NCBI GenBank assembly: GCA_027946365.1 | Contig: JAPEUQ010000001.1 | Location: forward strand, 2,046,001-2,110,000 | From: Kalmusia sp. IMI 367209 | Lineage: Eukaryota; Ascomycota; Dothideomycetes; Pleosporales; Didymosphaeriaceae | Reading direction: 5' to 3' | DNA length: 64,000 bases | Shown: in pieces, positions 44,681 to 56,762 of the stretch | Layout: every line of letters starts with the position of its first letter | Numbering within the stretch: the first letter of the stretch is position 1 | Program-made: the position numbers and the translations under genes | Notes under the pieces: generated by a model | Database searches by the model: none | What the model was told of the DNA's origin: nothing | The model's input: only the letters and a program-made list of their open reading frames with translations

Positions 44681-47231
44681 TTTTTTGCTTTGTCGCTTCA
44701 TCTGCATCGGGCTTTTGTTACTGCTGCTTAGCGCGTCTTTTCTTGCATTTGCAATTGTACAAGCACCGAGATGGTACATGCAATCAATGCATAATTGCAT
44801 CTTCAGGTACTCGGCCGGACTGACGTTGTTCTTCATTCCGGCTTGATGTCCGTTTACTTTGTCTTGCATACGGAGCTCACACGCATACGGGATCATTGGG
44901 CTCCCATGGCGTTATTGTTTAGGGTCTCTTTTTTTGCGACGCGCGCCTGCATGGATCCGAGCTCCTTCCTCGTGAAGTAGTCTTTTTGGGCTTGGAAGGG
45001 CATTCGAGGATTGTTAGATAGTCCCTAGACACGAGGGTAAACGCGAGTTTGGCCAAAGCGATTAATTGGATCGACACACAGGGCCAGACGCAGATGTATA
45101 AAACATAGGGATCCATATAGAATTTTCGGCCAAGGTTGGCTTATGCTCCTATCTGAATGGTGCTTCTTCGAGTTTCTCCGTCTCGTCGGGTGCATGCAGC
45201 TGCTATTGGACCCAACGCGGATGGGTGGTGCTTCGGGTTGCAGCGCATGGCACCAACGAAGACCGCGCCTTCCCCATGAGAAGCACTTCGCGCCTGCCGG
45301 CTTTGCTCTCGGACTACGACTTCGCGTGCTCATATTTCGACCGCATCCTCGTGATGGCATCCAGACTCCAGAAGCTTCCACCTGTTTGTCATGATTTCCG
45401 CAAGAACGAGTACTTGATCTCTTTCTTGCCGCCATTTGCTGTGCCCCCGTTTGCTGTGCCGCGCAAGGCACACCCTCAATTTCGTCAAGAGCACACTGAC
45501 GCGTCGCCTTCAGCTCCAGCTCCAGCTCCAGCTCCAGCTTCAGCTTCAACTTCCGCTTCCATCGACCCTCCCGCACGAAAGGCTCGCTGACAAAGATATC
45601 CGATGTGCGAAGGTGCTACGCGACGAGCCTGACGTACGGAAGTGGGAAGATATACGCAAAGAGATCGATCTAGGGCCGCCTGTACGCCTCGCAACGTGTT
45701 CGAAGAGCCGCACACCTTGCTCGATTGGGAATCTCTGCGGTAGCGTCTCGGATGATTCCTGGTTCGGGAAGGCGCCTGCTCGTTGGAAGCCATCAGCGCA
45801 AGGCGTCGCCGATATCTAGGATTCGGTGACAGACCTGATTTATATTTAAAGTAAAAGGTTAGTAGCTTTTTGTGATATGTAATAGACTAGATGGTATGGT
45901 CCGAAATAAAAAGATCTCATCCCCGCGACCTAGTGAGTTCCTCCATCTTTCCCTCCTCCACACAATCTGGCTACAAAGACACGCTCCAGGAAGGTTAGAG
46001 CTGTGAACGTTCTGCAGGGCCTGATTCCTGGCTACGAACGCCTTGCATTGCATTGGCGCTTGCGATTTTCCTCCTGGTCGGCGAGCTACCTCTTTTCCTT
46101 ACGACTGAATCCTTCCAAGAGTATCATAATGCACCTGGTACTGATCGTGGCCATACCAACCCCAGACTAAACGGTTTTTGCTCGGAGCTACGGTTGACTG
46201 AGCGGGCCCATGTGATACTGCATTTTGACTCTGTTAAGAGGAAGCGGACGAAAACGTTCAAGTACGACAGTAAACCCGACTGACAAGGGCACAGCGACAC
46301 GCCGGTCTGTTAGTTGAGCGTACACTGCGCCGTCTAGAGAAACACCCGAAGAGACGACACCAACTCCGGAAGCTATTGGTCGATCTTAGGTTTCGCATAC
46401 AGGTTTATTTCGTCCGGAACCCTGTTAAACCCGGCAATGGGCAAGACTTTAATGCTTCAGAGGCATTGTTCCTTCTCAAAGTATCTAGGACCCGTAGCTG
46501 CCTAATGTTGGTTTCGATGGTCTCTAGGCGAAACGCCTCTTCCACCGGCGCAACCGTGGCGTAAGCATCGACACTTCGTTAGAAGTCTCATCGAATTTTC
46601 CGGCTCGGCAAGTCGAACAACGGAGTACGTACCCATGAATCGCGGTTGCTCGTGAGCTACGTGACACATTGCTTTGGGGACTTTCGGAATCATACGAGTG
46701 CGCCACGGGATTCGGATTCGGCTATGGCTATTCCTACAAGAATAGCTCCCCTGTTCCCTCCATATTGCAGCGGAATGCGGCCTACGACACGCTGTACGGT
46801 ATGCTAAAGTGCCTGCTATAATGGTCGCATCTACTTATTACAGACGACCCAGGAACGCAAAGCCTCAATCCTCTAGTAAGAGATTACGAATCGTGCAATA
46901 CATGAGACATTGTTACCTCGAGCCGGCACGACACGAAGGATTCAGCTGCTTATCTCATCTTTTCTGGCTCCGTTGATGCAGAGGCCATCATTCGGCCCGG
47001 GGCTCTCAGAACGAGGTCAGATAGGGTTATGCCACTTATGCAAGGCAAACCTAGGCGGGGCTACTAATAAGCAAGGGCCACACAACGTTCCCCTCGATCC
47101 CTCCAGCGCTGACAATCGCCGAGCCACCATGTTTGGACATTACGAGTTATTTAGCACATCATGAGCCGCACGATACACCATTTACCCCCACTGTGATTGC
47201 TGTGGCATTTGATAGCCAATTTCTAGTGGCG
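44681..47231. other. Intergenic with microsatellite and an unresolved coding-like patch
   Basis: About 2.5 kb. Between 45275 and 45819 two plus-strand frames look partly protein-like (one with DYDFACSYFDRILVMASRLQ, the other with DIRCAKVLRDEPDVRKWEDI). They are in different frames with no clear intron, so no gene is called. An imperfect AGCTCC hexanucleotide repeat lies at about 45509-45560. Nothing is recognised from 45900 to 47231. Confidence 0.4.
45509..45560. repeat. Imperfect AGCTCC/AGCTTC microsatellite
   Basis: About seven to eight hexamer units, perfect at the left and decaying to AGCTTC and AACTTC at the right. It would encode Ala-Pro or Gln-Leu runs depending on frame. Confidence 0.75.
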
Positions 47232-49091
47232 ATGGACGAGCACCAGCTGCGTCAGCTGGAACGTCAGCACAAGTTGCGTGTAAAGACTGGCTGTGAGACT
47301 TGCAGGTAGGCTTTTACCTACTGATTCCTAACACAATGGAATAGTAACCTGTTTTCAGGGCGCGCCGTGTGAAGTGCGACGAAACGAAGCCAGAGTGCCT
47401 GCGCTGCACAAAAACAGGTCGCAAGTGCGAAGGCTACAAACATGTTCAAACAGCACGGCATGGCTCACCTTCAGCTGCTGCTTCGTTCAGGAACTCTTCA
47501 TTTCTAGTCGTACCCCAAAAACCTTCATCAGCCAGCGTACCCCAGCCTCCTCCGCGAAGTCTTTCACCAGATGCAATGGAGAACCGCTCCTTCTTCTATT
47601 TCCAGACCCACACGCTTCCGAAATGGACAGAGTTTTTCGACTCTGATCTCTGGAGCCAGAAGATCATGCAGCTCAGTCATGTTGAGCCTGCGATCAAGCA
47701 CGGGATACTGGCTCTAAGTACCATGCACGAACGTTTTGAAAGCACAACGCCTATTTTCACCAGCAAATCAAATGACTTTGCATTCGTGCAGTACATGCAA
47801 GCGGTAAAGCACTCGAATGAGCTGCTTAGAGCGCATAGCCAAGGCAGGGTGGATGTTGAGAAAGTGCTCATAGCATGCATAATCTTTACGTGCTATGAAA
47901 ATCTAGCAGGCAACTATAGGGCCGCAAACATGCACCTGCGAAATGGATTACTTATACTGAACCAGCACAAGCGCGGTGTAGCCCCAGAAGTACAGACCGC
48001 TTCACAAGAATCTATTGGAAACGTTCTATATCGGTTCGATCTACAGGCCATGACGTTCTCCGACAATACTTCGCCGTACGATTATGGGTTCGACAACCCT
48101 CCAGATTGTCCGCAAATACCAGACGTGTACACGAAAAATTCGACTGCGAGAAACGACCTTGTAGGACTAATGAGGTGCATGATGTGGGTGTCTGGTATCG
48201 CGAATATCAACCCTAATGCAACAGATAATCCCATCTGGCTCCGGCTATACACACAAGTCGTCACTTCTTTCGACCCCTGGGAGCGGGCGTTCGATTTGTA
48301 TCAAAAGAGCATGGCACCATACGAACAGGGCGATCCAAAGGTCTATGCTGGCAATACTCTTCTAAAGATGTCTTTCATTATGACGCGCATAATCATCGGT
48401 GCGGGGCACCGGATCAAGAACGGAATTGGCTTGGGATATGTTCAACAACTCATTCAAAACAATTGTGGATCTAGCAGAGACACTGCCAATCCTTACAGCA
48501 AGCGTACCACAACTTTCGCCCGAATCTTCAACGCCTCCATCGCGTGCTCAAACACCACAGCCGTCAACATCAAGACATCGCTCAATTGCCCCGAACCCGG
48601 CGACGCCAACTATACCATCACCCCCAGGCCCTTCGAACATAGCCTTCTTCGCCGACCCTTCGCCATCAACACCACACGCTACGAGTCCATCCGAATTTAC
48701 TTTACCATCTACATCAAAGCGAAAACCTCCTTCATTTTCGCCTTCCTTTGAACTTTCACCCATTGTACCGCTCTTCGTAACTGCCTGCCGTTGCCGCGAC
48801 CCCGTTCTTCGCCGCCGCGCCATCGCTATTCTGATGAATTGCCGACGGCGCGAAGGCGTTTGGGACTCATTTGGCGCCGCCATGGTTGCGCTACAATGCA
48901 TCAAGTTAGAAGAAGGCATGGACCCAGGCGTGGAATTGGGGTCCAATAACTGGCTTCCGCTTACGGCCAAGTGCAAAGATAGCAGCGACGTTGAGGAGAG
49001 GAAGCGAGTGCAAGACGTCTTCGTGAGCGTCAACATGGCTGACCGACAGATCGGAGTCAACTTATCTGATGCGCAGCGGAGACGCGTTTGA
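47232..49091 (+). CDS. Zn2Cys6 fungal transcription factor, one frame break
   Basis: Exon 1 is 47232-47305 and exon 2 is 47359-49091, with a 53-bp intron placed inside the zinc cluster, a common position in this family. The cluster is CETCRARRVKCDETKPECLR followed by CTKTGRKC, spacing CX2CX6CX6CX2CX6C. The middle region (LWSQKIMQLSHVEPAIKHGI, LIACIIFTCYENLAGNY) is typical of regulators in the DUF3468-like group. The C-terminal region has VPLFVTACRCRDPVLRRRAI and CRRREGVWDSFGA. The exon sum is one base too long; the frame changes at the GGGG run 48403-48406, between MTRIIIGAG and RTELAWDMF. No intron fits there. The expected product is about 601 residues. Target genes are unknown. Confidence 0.85.
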
Positions 49092-49871
49092 TCGGTATGT
49101 CAAGTTCTGACGCATTCTGACGCAACCTAGTGAGTTTCAGCCGCATGCACGTGCTGAGAAATCCTTGGGTCCCTGAGATGTTGGGCGTACTGGAACTGCA
49201 TAGCGCATGGGGTCATTGTTTGCACTTACTTAAGCGGCAACTTTCCATTCGACTTTCCCACGTCATTGTATTGATATCCAAATTTAAGTTTCGTCCCGCG
49301 AGTTGGGTCTGATCCAACCCCGATCCCAGTCGCCAAATCCCGGTCACGCAACAGCACGTGGACTTGACCCGATGGTCCGTACCAAGCTTCCAAGCTTCCG
49401 TCTCGCACTCAGTTATCGGTCGGGTACATGCACGGTCGATCCCCCTCACTACATCGCATCGGCAACCCAATGCGCCGTTTTGAAGAAGTCAATTATCCCG
49501 TGGTTGTGGGTCCCGCAGTGGAAGTGGATGTTTCGTTTCATGTAAAGAGCTTGTAGTGCAACGTTCGGTTAGCATTGCTCCGAGTGCGTAGTGCCGAATA
49601 TATTGACCTTGTTTAGACGTATAGAAGACAACAAGTGATAGTCCTTGAAAAAGGCTTGACTGCAATATATACGGAAATTCTTCATTCAAGTTAAGCAGAA
49701 CTTGACCATCAGCCATGAGTACGCCGGAAGATCTCCTGGATAATGTAGAACATGTTTCCTGTGCCTAGGATTGACATTATAACCTTACAGGTAGGGTCTA
49801 CGTTCTCATTTTGCTGTTTTCCCTGAAAGTCGATGACTTTGCCCTTTTGTTTACAGAAAGAAGGAGCCACC
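49092..49871. other. Intergenic, promoter of acetylesterase gene
   Basis: About 780 bp with no supportable gene. The bases AAAGAAGGAGCCACC precede the ATG at 49872, a good fungal start context. Confidence 0.4.
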
Positions 49872-50718
49872 ATGCCGTCAATCTCCACAGTCTTCAGCCT
49901 AATCGGCTATGCCGCCCTCGTGGCCTGCGCCCCAAATGCAACTCCCAAACGCGCCCAAACTGTCTATTTAGCTGGCGACTCTACTATGGCGAAAGCGACT
50001 AGCAACATTCAAGGTACTCTTTATCTGTTCTGGTATCCCGATCTCGCCAACTAATCCTGTAGGCTGGGGCGTCTACCTCCCCTACTCGCTAAGCCTCCCA
50101 GTCGTAAACAAAGCGATCGGCGGTCGCAGCGCCCGCTCCTTTACCGTCGAGGGCCGCTTTGACGAGATCGTCTCTCTCGTCCAGCCCAACGACATCGTCA
50201 TCATCGAGTTCGGGCACAATGACGGTGGCAGTCTGAACCCGACCGACAACGGTCGCACGGATTGCCCCGGTGCAGGCGACGAGAAATGCACATCTACCTA
50301 CAATGGACAGACTGTCACCGTTCTCACATATCCTGCGTACCTAATCAATGCTGGCAAGGCGCTCGTCGCCAAGGGCGCGAAGGTCATCATCAGCTCGCCC
50401 ACACCTAACAACCCCTGGGAATCTGGCACGTTCTCGTATAGTCCTAGCAGATTCACGACGTATAGCAAGGATGCCGCTGCGAAGATTGGGTCAAGCGCTA
50501 TGTTCGTGGATCACGGGCAGTACACGGCGAACATCTTCAAGACAATGGGTAAGGCAAAGGTAGATGCAAATTTCCCTAACGACCATACACATACGTCTGC
50601 TACTGGCGCCGATATTGTATCCAAGGCTTTCGTTAAGGCGTTGTTGTGTGGTGGAGCCGGGTTCTTGAATGGGTTTGTCAAAAATAGTACAAGTGGAGTC
50701 GAGGGAAGTTGCATCTAA
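49872..50718 (+). CDS. Rhamnogalacturonan acetylesterase (SGNH hydrolase, CE12-like)
   Basis: Exons 49872-50013 and 50063-50718 give 265 residues; the 49-bp intron has an ACTAATC branch site. A signal peptide (to about residue 19) is followed by VYLAGDSTMA, where Ser37 is the SGNH nucleophile. Further blocks are the oxyanion Gly in AIGGRSARSF, the Asn in IEFGHNDGG, and the Asp/His pair in FPNDHTHTSATGA. This order and spacing match fungal rhamnogalacturonan acetylesterases, which deacetylate pectin hairy regions outside the cell. Two cysteine pairs may form disulphides (TDCPG with EKCTS; LLCGG with GSCI). It suggests plant-tissue use by the organism. The frame is intact. Confidence 0.92.
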
Positions 50719-51728
50719 GTCCAGCTCAGATATGGAAATACGAGAGAAGAAATGCATATATGAAAGGAATAAAATGGCACCGAGAAACTTGGAAATCCAA
50801 AAGCTCGATGCCCGTGCTACCAGCACCTCATCTCAGGTGAACCCGTACAGCCCCTGAGGCAACCCACGCTCCAGTACTGCCGTCCCATCCGCGGAGCCTC
50901 ATCTGCTGTTCCGTTAAGCTTAGCCCGTCAAGCTTCTCACTGTAGTGTAGTGAGATTTCAGGCGCCCAACACGTGTCTCGAATGCAAGGCTTGTCATTGC
51001 CAACAAGGGACCCGATCCTGCTGCGTTACACCGCCCGATCAAGACATTCTCGCGTAGTGTAGGGGGCCGAAACACAAGCCTATCTGAAACAATTCACACA
51101 GATGCCGGCTGTTATAGGGGAGACGGTGGGCGCTATAGGGGACGCCCCGGCACATGCCGTTAGCCGGTGTGTGTAAGCCACTTGTAAGCCACGGGTCGGA
51201 CTTCCGAGCAGGGCACGCCTTGCGGTTTACATGCGAGTGAGAGTTAGACGGAGGACACGGACAGATGTAGATCGGCCGGATGAGAATGGGACCGGTGCCG
51301 TTGGCTGGAGTGGTCGGCTGGGTTGGGCGGTGATGCGGCGTTGCAGCGTGGATCCTGTCCCGTGGTGAATTCCTTTTGGCATGCCGTGGATTCGCGTATG
51401 TCGGGAAACTTGGCGACCGGACGAGATTTGAGTTTGCATAGGGAACGGGGATGCAGAATACGAAGAGGGCTAGATAGTCACTAGGAGATGCGGGCGTTCA
51501 GGCGCTCTTAAAGCTGTAGGGATTCCCTTGTGTGAATCGTGGAGGCTGCACTCGTTCTAGAACATATGGACTTCACAATGGTCTTGGCTGGCTTCCTATC
51601 CGCAGTGAGGCGAGATAGCCACGCATCTTACAATAGCGATGCCACCAAATGATGCTTGTTCTGGCAAACGTCTACGCGCCAAGGTGCTTCTAGTGCTATT
51701 CCATTTCCCTACTCATCAATCTCGCCTC
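50719..51728. other. Intergenic between convergent genes
   Basis: About 1 kb without a supportable gene. Short direct repeats occur (CTATAGGGGA, twice near 51112 and 51131), otherwise nothing is noted. Confidence 0.4.
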
Positions 51729-52964
51729 TCAAAACCTCGCAACCTTCTCTCCCCAAAGCACCTGCCTCTTATACACAGTAATCTCAGGCACATTCCCTTT
51801 CCCTAGACCTTCAATCGCGTCCGCCAATGCCTCTCCATTGCCCTCCTCCCTCAGCTCCCTCACGGGATACGTATACGTCTTGAACGCAAACACAATCGCC
51901 TTCGTCTCAGGAAGCCGATGCAGCGTCTGCCGCTCACACCTCAGCACCGTCTGGCTGAGGTCAACCTCCTCTTGTCCTACCCCGGTGGCAAGTTCCTCTT
52001 CAGACATGTGGTTACCTGAGATCGCGTGGAGGCGCGTGTGCGTCGTTATAGTCCAGTTGTGTCGCTTGACAATGCGGCCTACAGGGAGAGCGGCAAAAAA
52101 GCGATCCATTGATAATTGGAGTTTGGAGGCGTAGCCTGGAAGCGGGGTGTGTATATCCGCCAGTGACAACCCTAGCTTCTCGCGTGTATTGAAGCCGGAG
52201 GGGAAACACGTTATGAAGCCTTCTAGTCTGTATTTACCTTGGTCTTTACCTTCTTCTTCGATGGGCAGGAGGAAGAGGAAGTCGCAGTCGACGTTTGAGC
52301 CGAGGAGCTCGAGTGCTTGCTCTGCGTCCGAGGGGTAAAGTGGGAGGATGTGTTGTGTGACAGTGTTGAGTAGGCCGGTGGGTGTCTGTGTATAAACAGT
52401 AGGAAAACGTCGCGGGAGATAAGTCAATGTCATCCAAGAGTAGAACTCTACGACTGAGGGATGAACGGCGGGGCGGTGAGCTAGGACGTCGTGTCTCTTG
52501 TTGCGGATGAGGTCGGCGCGGAGGCTAATGCGCGATTCATAGGTGTTGTCCATGGCTATGAAGTCGGATAGGGTGGTGTTTTCGATTGCTGTGATGACAC
52601 TTAGACAATGCGCGCCAGGCGAGACAGGAAAATGGACATACCCATAGTAAGGTGGTATTTTGGCTTGAACGTTCTAAGTTTGATAGGCTGTTCCGTGGTG
52701 AGGTCTAAGTTGGAAAGAGGCTCGATAGTGTAGTATGCATTTTCTGAATACTCCTGCTGGGGCTTTGTGAGATCTGCAGTGAGGGGTTGCGACGAACGCT
52801 GCGAGGTACGTCAATGTCACTCGATAGCAGACGACAACAAATATTAGGGTAGACATTACATTTGTCGACTTCCTCCTTAGTATATTCTGGATGGCGTAAA
52901 TTATGATACCGATGAGCAGCACCGTCCACAAGGAGGAGGCTTTGATCATCTCGAGCTGTATCAT
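51729..52964 (-). CDS. DUF3445 heme-dependent oxidative N-demethylase-like protein, membrane-anchored
   Basis: Exons 52964-52860, 52798-52642 and 52588-51729 encode 373 residues; introns are 61 and 53 bp. The N-terminus is one membrane helix (LWTVLLIGIIIYAIQNIL) followed by a basic stop (RRKS). The DUF3445 region then runs to the end: TFKPKYHLTMAIENT, DNTYESRISLRADLI, FYSWMTLTYLPRRFPTVY, LEGFITCFPSGFNTREKLG, IHTPLPGYASKL, RHNWTITTHTRLHA and LRCERQTLHRLPETKAIVFA. Bacterial relatives use heme to remove N-methyl groups. Here the reaction is inferred from family only. The N-terminal anchor suggests a cytosol-facing ER protein. All three junction phases agree. Confidence 0.87.
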
Positions 52965-53415
52965 GATTTCAGTGTGGAGGGCAATTTTGAATGGCTAGGA
53001 TGTGGTGACTTTAAGCGTTGCAATACTCTTGTTCATCATTACACAAGTAACGGAGTTGCCGAATTCGCGTCTAGAGCGTGTGTGGCGTATATTGAAGATG
53101 GAGGTGAGTCAACAAGCACGTGTAAACGTAAAAACTTTCCTATTTGGGCCAAGCGTCGCTTGTTTGCGGGGATTATGTATGGGGTGTTCTGAGGATTCAC
53201 ACGTCGCGTAGGGGAGTACAGAATTAATTGCTTCAAAATGTGACTTGGAGCATAGGATATGAATTCAGATAATAGTTACTAGCCCTACTGCTATAGTTCA
53301 TGTTCAAGACCAATATGTTAGAGGTATGTTTTTCGATTAAGCCCCGTTTACTTGCCGTTTAATGTGCCTTGCAATAATACCGCTATGGCATCTCAGATGT
53401 GCGTCGGTCAAGATG
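52965..53415. other. Intergenic, no gene seen
   Basis: About 450 bp holding the promoter of the DUF3445 gene and the 3' flank of the next minus-strand gene. Overlapping 70-codon frames on the plus strand are not protein-like. Confidence 0.4.
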
Positions 53416-54066
53416 TCAAAATAACAATCCATTGTTTCTCTTGTTCCGCTGCCGCTCCGATATCTGTGTCGCGCCCAGATAATCAAAGAGCGTACACAGC
53501 TTCGCTTGATGCGCAATTCTCGGATTGATCGTGTCTTGCGCCGCCGTTCTGAAAGATCGTAGGTCTGTCGATAGGTTATAGGCTCGTAAGATTCTATCCA
53601 CAGATGATGCTGGAAGAAGATCAGCACTCTGTCAACTATGCGACCCGGGCTTTGCATACGATCCATGGCCCTCACTTCCTCGACAGTCTTTGCCACTCTG
53701 AATTCCGGTGGGAACTTCGCATCATGACACATCTTCGGCTGCATCTGGCAATACCGTGCACCAGGCCGGATCTGGCTATTCACGAATTGGACCATGAGAT
53801 TCGTTCTGAAGAAGAGTCAATGCGGCCGACCAGCAAGCAGCAGCATGATCTTACCTTCGCACCAGCTCATCAACGTACTGTTGAGACCGGCTCATTATCG
53901 GGTTAGGTTCGAAACCAGGAAACGGGCTCATTTGATATCGCGGCCCGAAAGACCCCAATCCCACAGGCGGAGCCATTGAGGAGAAATAGTCTGGACCATC
54001 CGTACCGACCCTTGAGTCCAATGGCGCGCTCATCATTCGTGGATCTCGCGGGTCTCGTGGGTCCAT
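53416..54066 (-). CDS. Hypothetical protein with DPR repeats, frame uncertain near the C-terminus
   Basis: Reading leftward from an in-frame ATG at 54066, the protein starts MDPRDPRDPRMMSAPL and passes GPDYFSSMAPPVGLGSFG to YVDELVRR. A 50-bp intron (53878-53829; GTAAGA donor, TTCTTCAG acceptor) joins NLMVQFVNSQIRPGARY. The frame continues as FPPEFRVAKTVEEVRAMDRM. Near 53598-53605 the more protein-like continuation (ILRAYNLSTDLRSFRTAAQD) is in a different frame, so one base seems to be missing. Upstream of 54066 the frame stays open to about 54195, and an additional 5' exon is possible. No family is recognised; a regulatory protein is a weak guess. Confidence 0.45.
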
Positions 54067-54199
54067 ATCGATAAATGGCGACCCTGGCACTATGTGGTGC
54101 AGTTGCTCCCCATAGGTATGGGCATCGGTGGTCGAGGTAGGGTAGACATCTGTGGATGTCGAGGACGGCAGGGTAGCCTGGTCATCTCGTGGAAGTTAG

Positions 54200-55285
54200 A
54201 AGACACTTGGGAATCTAGGCAAGGAGCAGCAAGTATATATTGATTGCCTCACCGGAAACAATGTACTGGCAAATTTTGATTGTCACAATTTCAAAAGTTT
54301 CGATTCATGAATACGAAGGTGGAAATTGGTGCAGAATCTGCGTGTACGTTTGCGCTCGGTCGAAAGATATGCTGCTAGCGAGCATCGCAGGCTTTCAATC
54401 AATACCCATGCCTGTGCCATATCGGTGTCACCGCGTGAAGTGGAGGAGTGGCTAGCACATCGGCTCAATGGACAGAGCGGTCAGCTCTCGATGAGTGTAA
54501 CACTAATCAAGTGCAGTGTACAACAGCGAAGCAAACAATTGAATAGAAACCAGCCAAAGGCAATCATGCACAGGAGGTCAAGATTCCATCTCGAATGGGT
54601 TTTTTTTTCGGCCAGACACTATATTTGGCGACGTATTAGTACCACCGAGCCTAAGTGGCAGAGAAGTAATTAAGTTATTACAAGATAATGGCTGAAGTGT
54701 AGGCAAGCCCAATGACCCTGTAGAAAGTGGGGCTGTCCTCTGCGAAATCTCGCTGCAGAGGTATTGAGGCAGCAGTAAACACGTCAAGTCCTGTTCAGCT
54801 GTGAAGGTTGTTCGTCTCCTGTTCAGTGGTAATCAGCTACTCCTTCTCGTCGTACGAGCTCGTCTAGCTGTGGCAATAGGCAGAATGAGCCGAGGAACCA
54901 TCAAGTTTCCTATAGATCCATTGCAAGGATCCGCATCAGTTCGATAGCGAAGTAGACTGTCTGTAGGCTACTGTTTGAGCTAAAGATTGCGTGCAAGTAC
55001 TCTGGCTGTCATTTCCACAGGTTCGTACGGTTGCTGTTGAGACGTTAAGTCTGCCAATACATGTGGTTGTACTACGACTGATCCAACACAGCACGATGAT
55101 GGGATCACCAGGTGAAACAAGATGTCCGACAACAAACATTTTCGAACATCTGCCAATGCAGAGAATTCGCAGTCATTGGCTAGGGAGCCAGATCCTCCGC
55201 GCTGCCGTTTTTGCTGGCTGTGCATGCCCCAATGCGTTGTTCGAAAAGCAGGCTCTAAGATTTGCGGCTACAGCTCGCATATTTA
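54200..55285. other. Intergenic, no gene seen
   Basis: About 1.1 kb. A D-arm-like stretch near 54463-54482 has no T-arm and is not a tRNA. No protein gene is supported. Confidence 0.4.
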
Positions 55286-55892
55286 CTAGTCCACAGTTGA
55301 CTCAGCCTTGTGTGTGTGCTCATTTGTCTCTTCTTGTATGTTTCTCCACCGCGTGTTGGCAGGGCTCGACTTGAAGGCGCTGCTGTTGGGACTCGGCGTG
55401 TCGCGACGTCGGGCGAGACTGAACTTGCGGCGATGGCCACTGGGTCGTTCGGTAAGGCTGGGGGCTCGTGGACGCGCTTTTCCCCGGGCCCGGCCGCCGA
55501 TAACAGGTACTTCGTAGGTTATAGAGCGGACGATATACAAAAGGAGATCGTAGATAAGCAGGAATGCCCATGGCCCGATCATGATGAGGCCTAAGAGGAA
55601 CTGCGAAGGAATTAGAAAGACGCGGCACCAGGAAGCAAAGACTCACAAACAATCTCTTGAGCCACGTTTCTACCGAGGCGTACTCCTCAGGGAGCAGGGA
55701 GAGGAGACCCATCGCAAGAAAAACAACACGGCTGGCGGCGCGTAGTGATAAGAAACTTGGGAAAAGAGGATGGAATGTAGCGACAGTTTGGCACGATCTA
55801 GAGCGATGGTGTGCGCGAGGCCGGTCGAACTCCTCTGAAAAAGCTACAAAGTGACGAAGTAAATGGGTGAGGTTGCCCAGGTGGGTCTCCAA
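55286..55892 (-). CDS. Hypothetical membrane protein
   Basis: Exons 55892-55647 and 55600-55286 give 186 residues from the first ATG; an internal Met (position 55712, MGLLSLLPEEYASVETWLKR) is an alternative start. The 46-bp intron (GTGAGT donor, TCTAATT branch, phase 0) creates VETWLKRLFFLLGLIMIGPW. Two hydrophobic segments are visible: LSLRAASRVVFLAMGLLSLL and FLLGLIMIGPWAFLLIYDLL. The tail is basic and Ser/Pro/Arg-rich (GHRRKFSLARRRDTPSP). It looks like a small two-helix membrane protein with a cytosolic basic tail. The family is not recognised. Confidence 0.68.
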
Positions 55893-56762
55893 CGGTTGGG
55901 AATTCGCGAACGCGGCAACGGCGACCTGCGGCCGGTACCCCTGTTATCCCTGTCGTGGCGCATTGTGGCTAGTGGGGTTCTCCATGGCCAATGCCTCCTA
56001 CTATGGTTCATCAAGCATACGGAATACCAAAGCATGGTCAATTCTTTTGGCGAATCAAAGCTAGTCCGTTTTGCTACAAACGAATGCTTAGTTGCTCAAG
56101 CTCCCCAACGCTGAAGGACACTGAGCCATGCTTGGCTTCGATCAAAGGCCCTGAAGGTAGGGCGGCCTATTGTCCGTTCTCTGAAATCCCTTCCCTCTTA
56201 TGTCCATAGCCCTGCTCTCTTCTACTCGTCGTGTATCGGCTGATTGCGGCTTGATATGGAGTTGTGGCTGAAGCTCCTCGAACCCTGGAATGAATCCTCC
56301 GCAGCTATGCGCCATTCTGTGGCTCATGGTCCCAATCATTGCCTGAGGCGTCTCTTGACCCCAGGCAACAACCACACCCTGTCATCTTGGCCAACCAAGA
56401 CCTGCGTATCGGCATTACAGACAACGCTACAGTCCTCAGCCTCCCGATGCCCCGCAGAGCGAGCTGTAGGAGCGTTTGCTGTGGCATGCCTTTCCTAGCC
56501 CAGCTGTCCTCACCGGACTTCTACCTCCCAGGCTTTGACCTCAGCTTATGTTCTTCACCTGGACATCTGGCGTTGCTACCTTCGTCGTCACCCACTGCCT
56601 CCGTGGAAGTGGATGCCTAGTAAGAGGGGATCGGACCAATCACCTTCGCCTCGAGGCCGCTCTTAACATCCCCGGCTGGCTGAGATCTTTCATCTGGTCC
56701 TTGCTTCCCTCGCACTTGCTGTATATCACGTATACCGGCGTTGTTTGTGTCTTCTCTAGTCC
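55893..56762. other. Divergent promoter region
   Basis: About 870 bp between the membrane protein and the BTB-like gene. Frames at 56244-56620 overlap each other and are not protein-like; they could be leader sequence of the BTB-like gene. Confidence 0.4.

Noticed and set aside
45275..45819. Possible gene around the AGCTCC microsatellite
   Set aside because: Protein-like patches are in two frames with no plausible intron, and the repeat inflates frame length.
54450..54500. tRNA-like D-arm (GGCTCAATGGACAGAGCGG)
   Set aside because: No anticodon arm of correct size, no T-arm and no acceptor pairing follow it.
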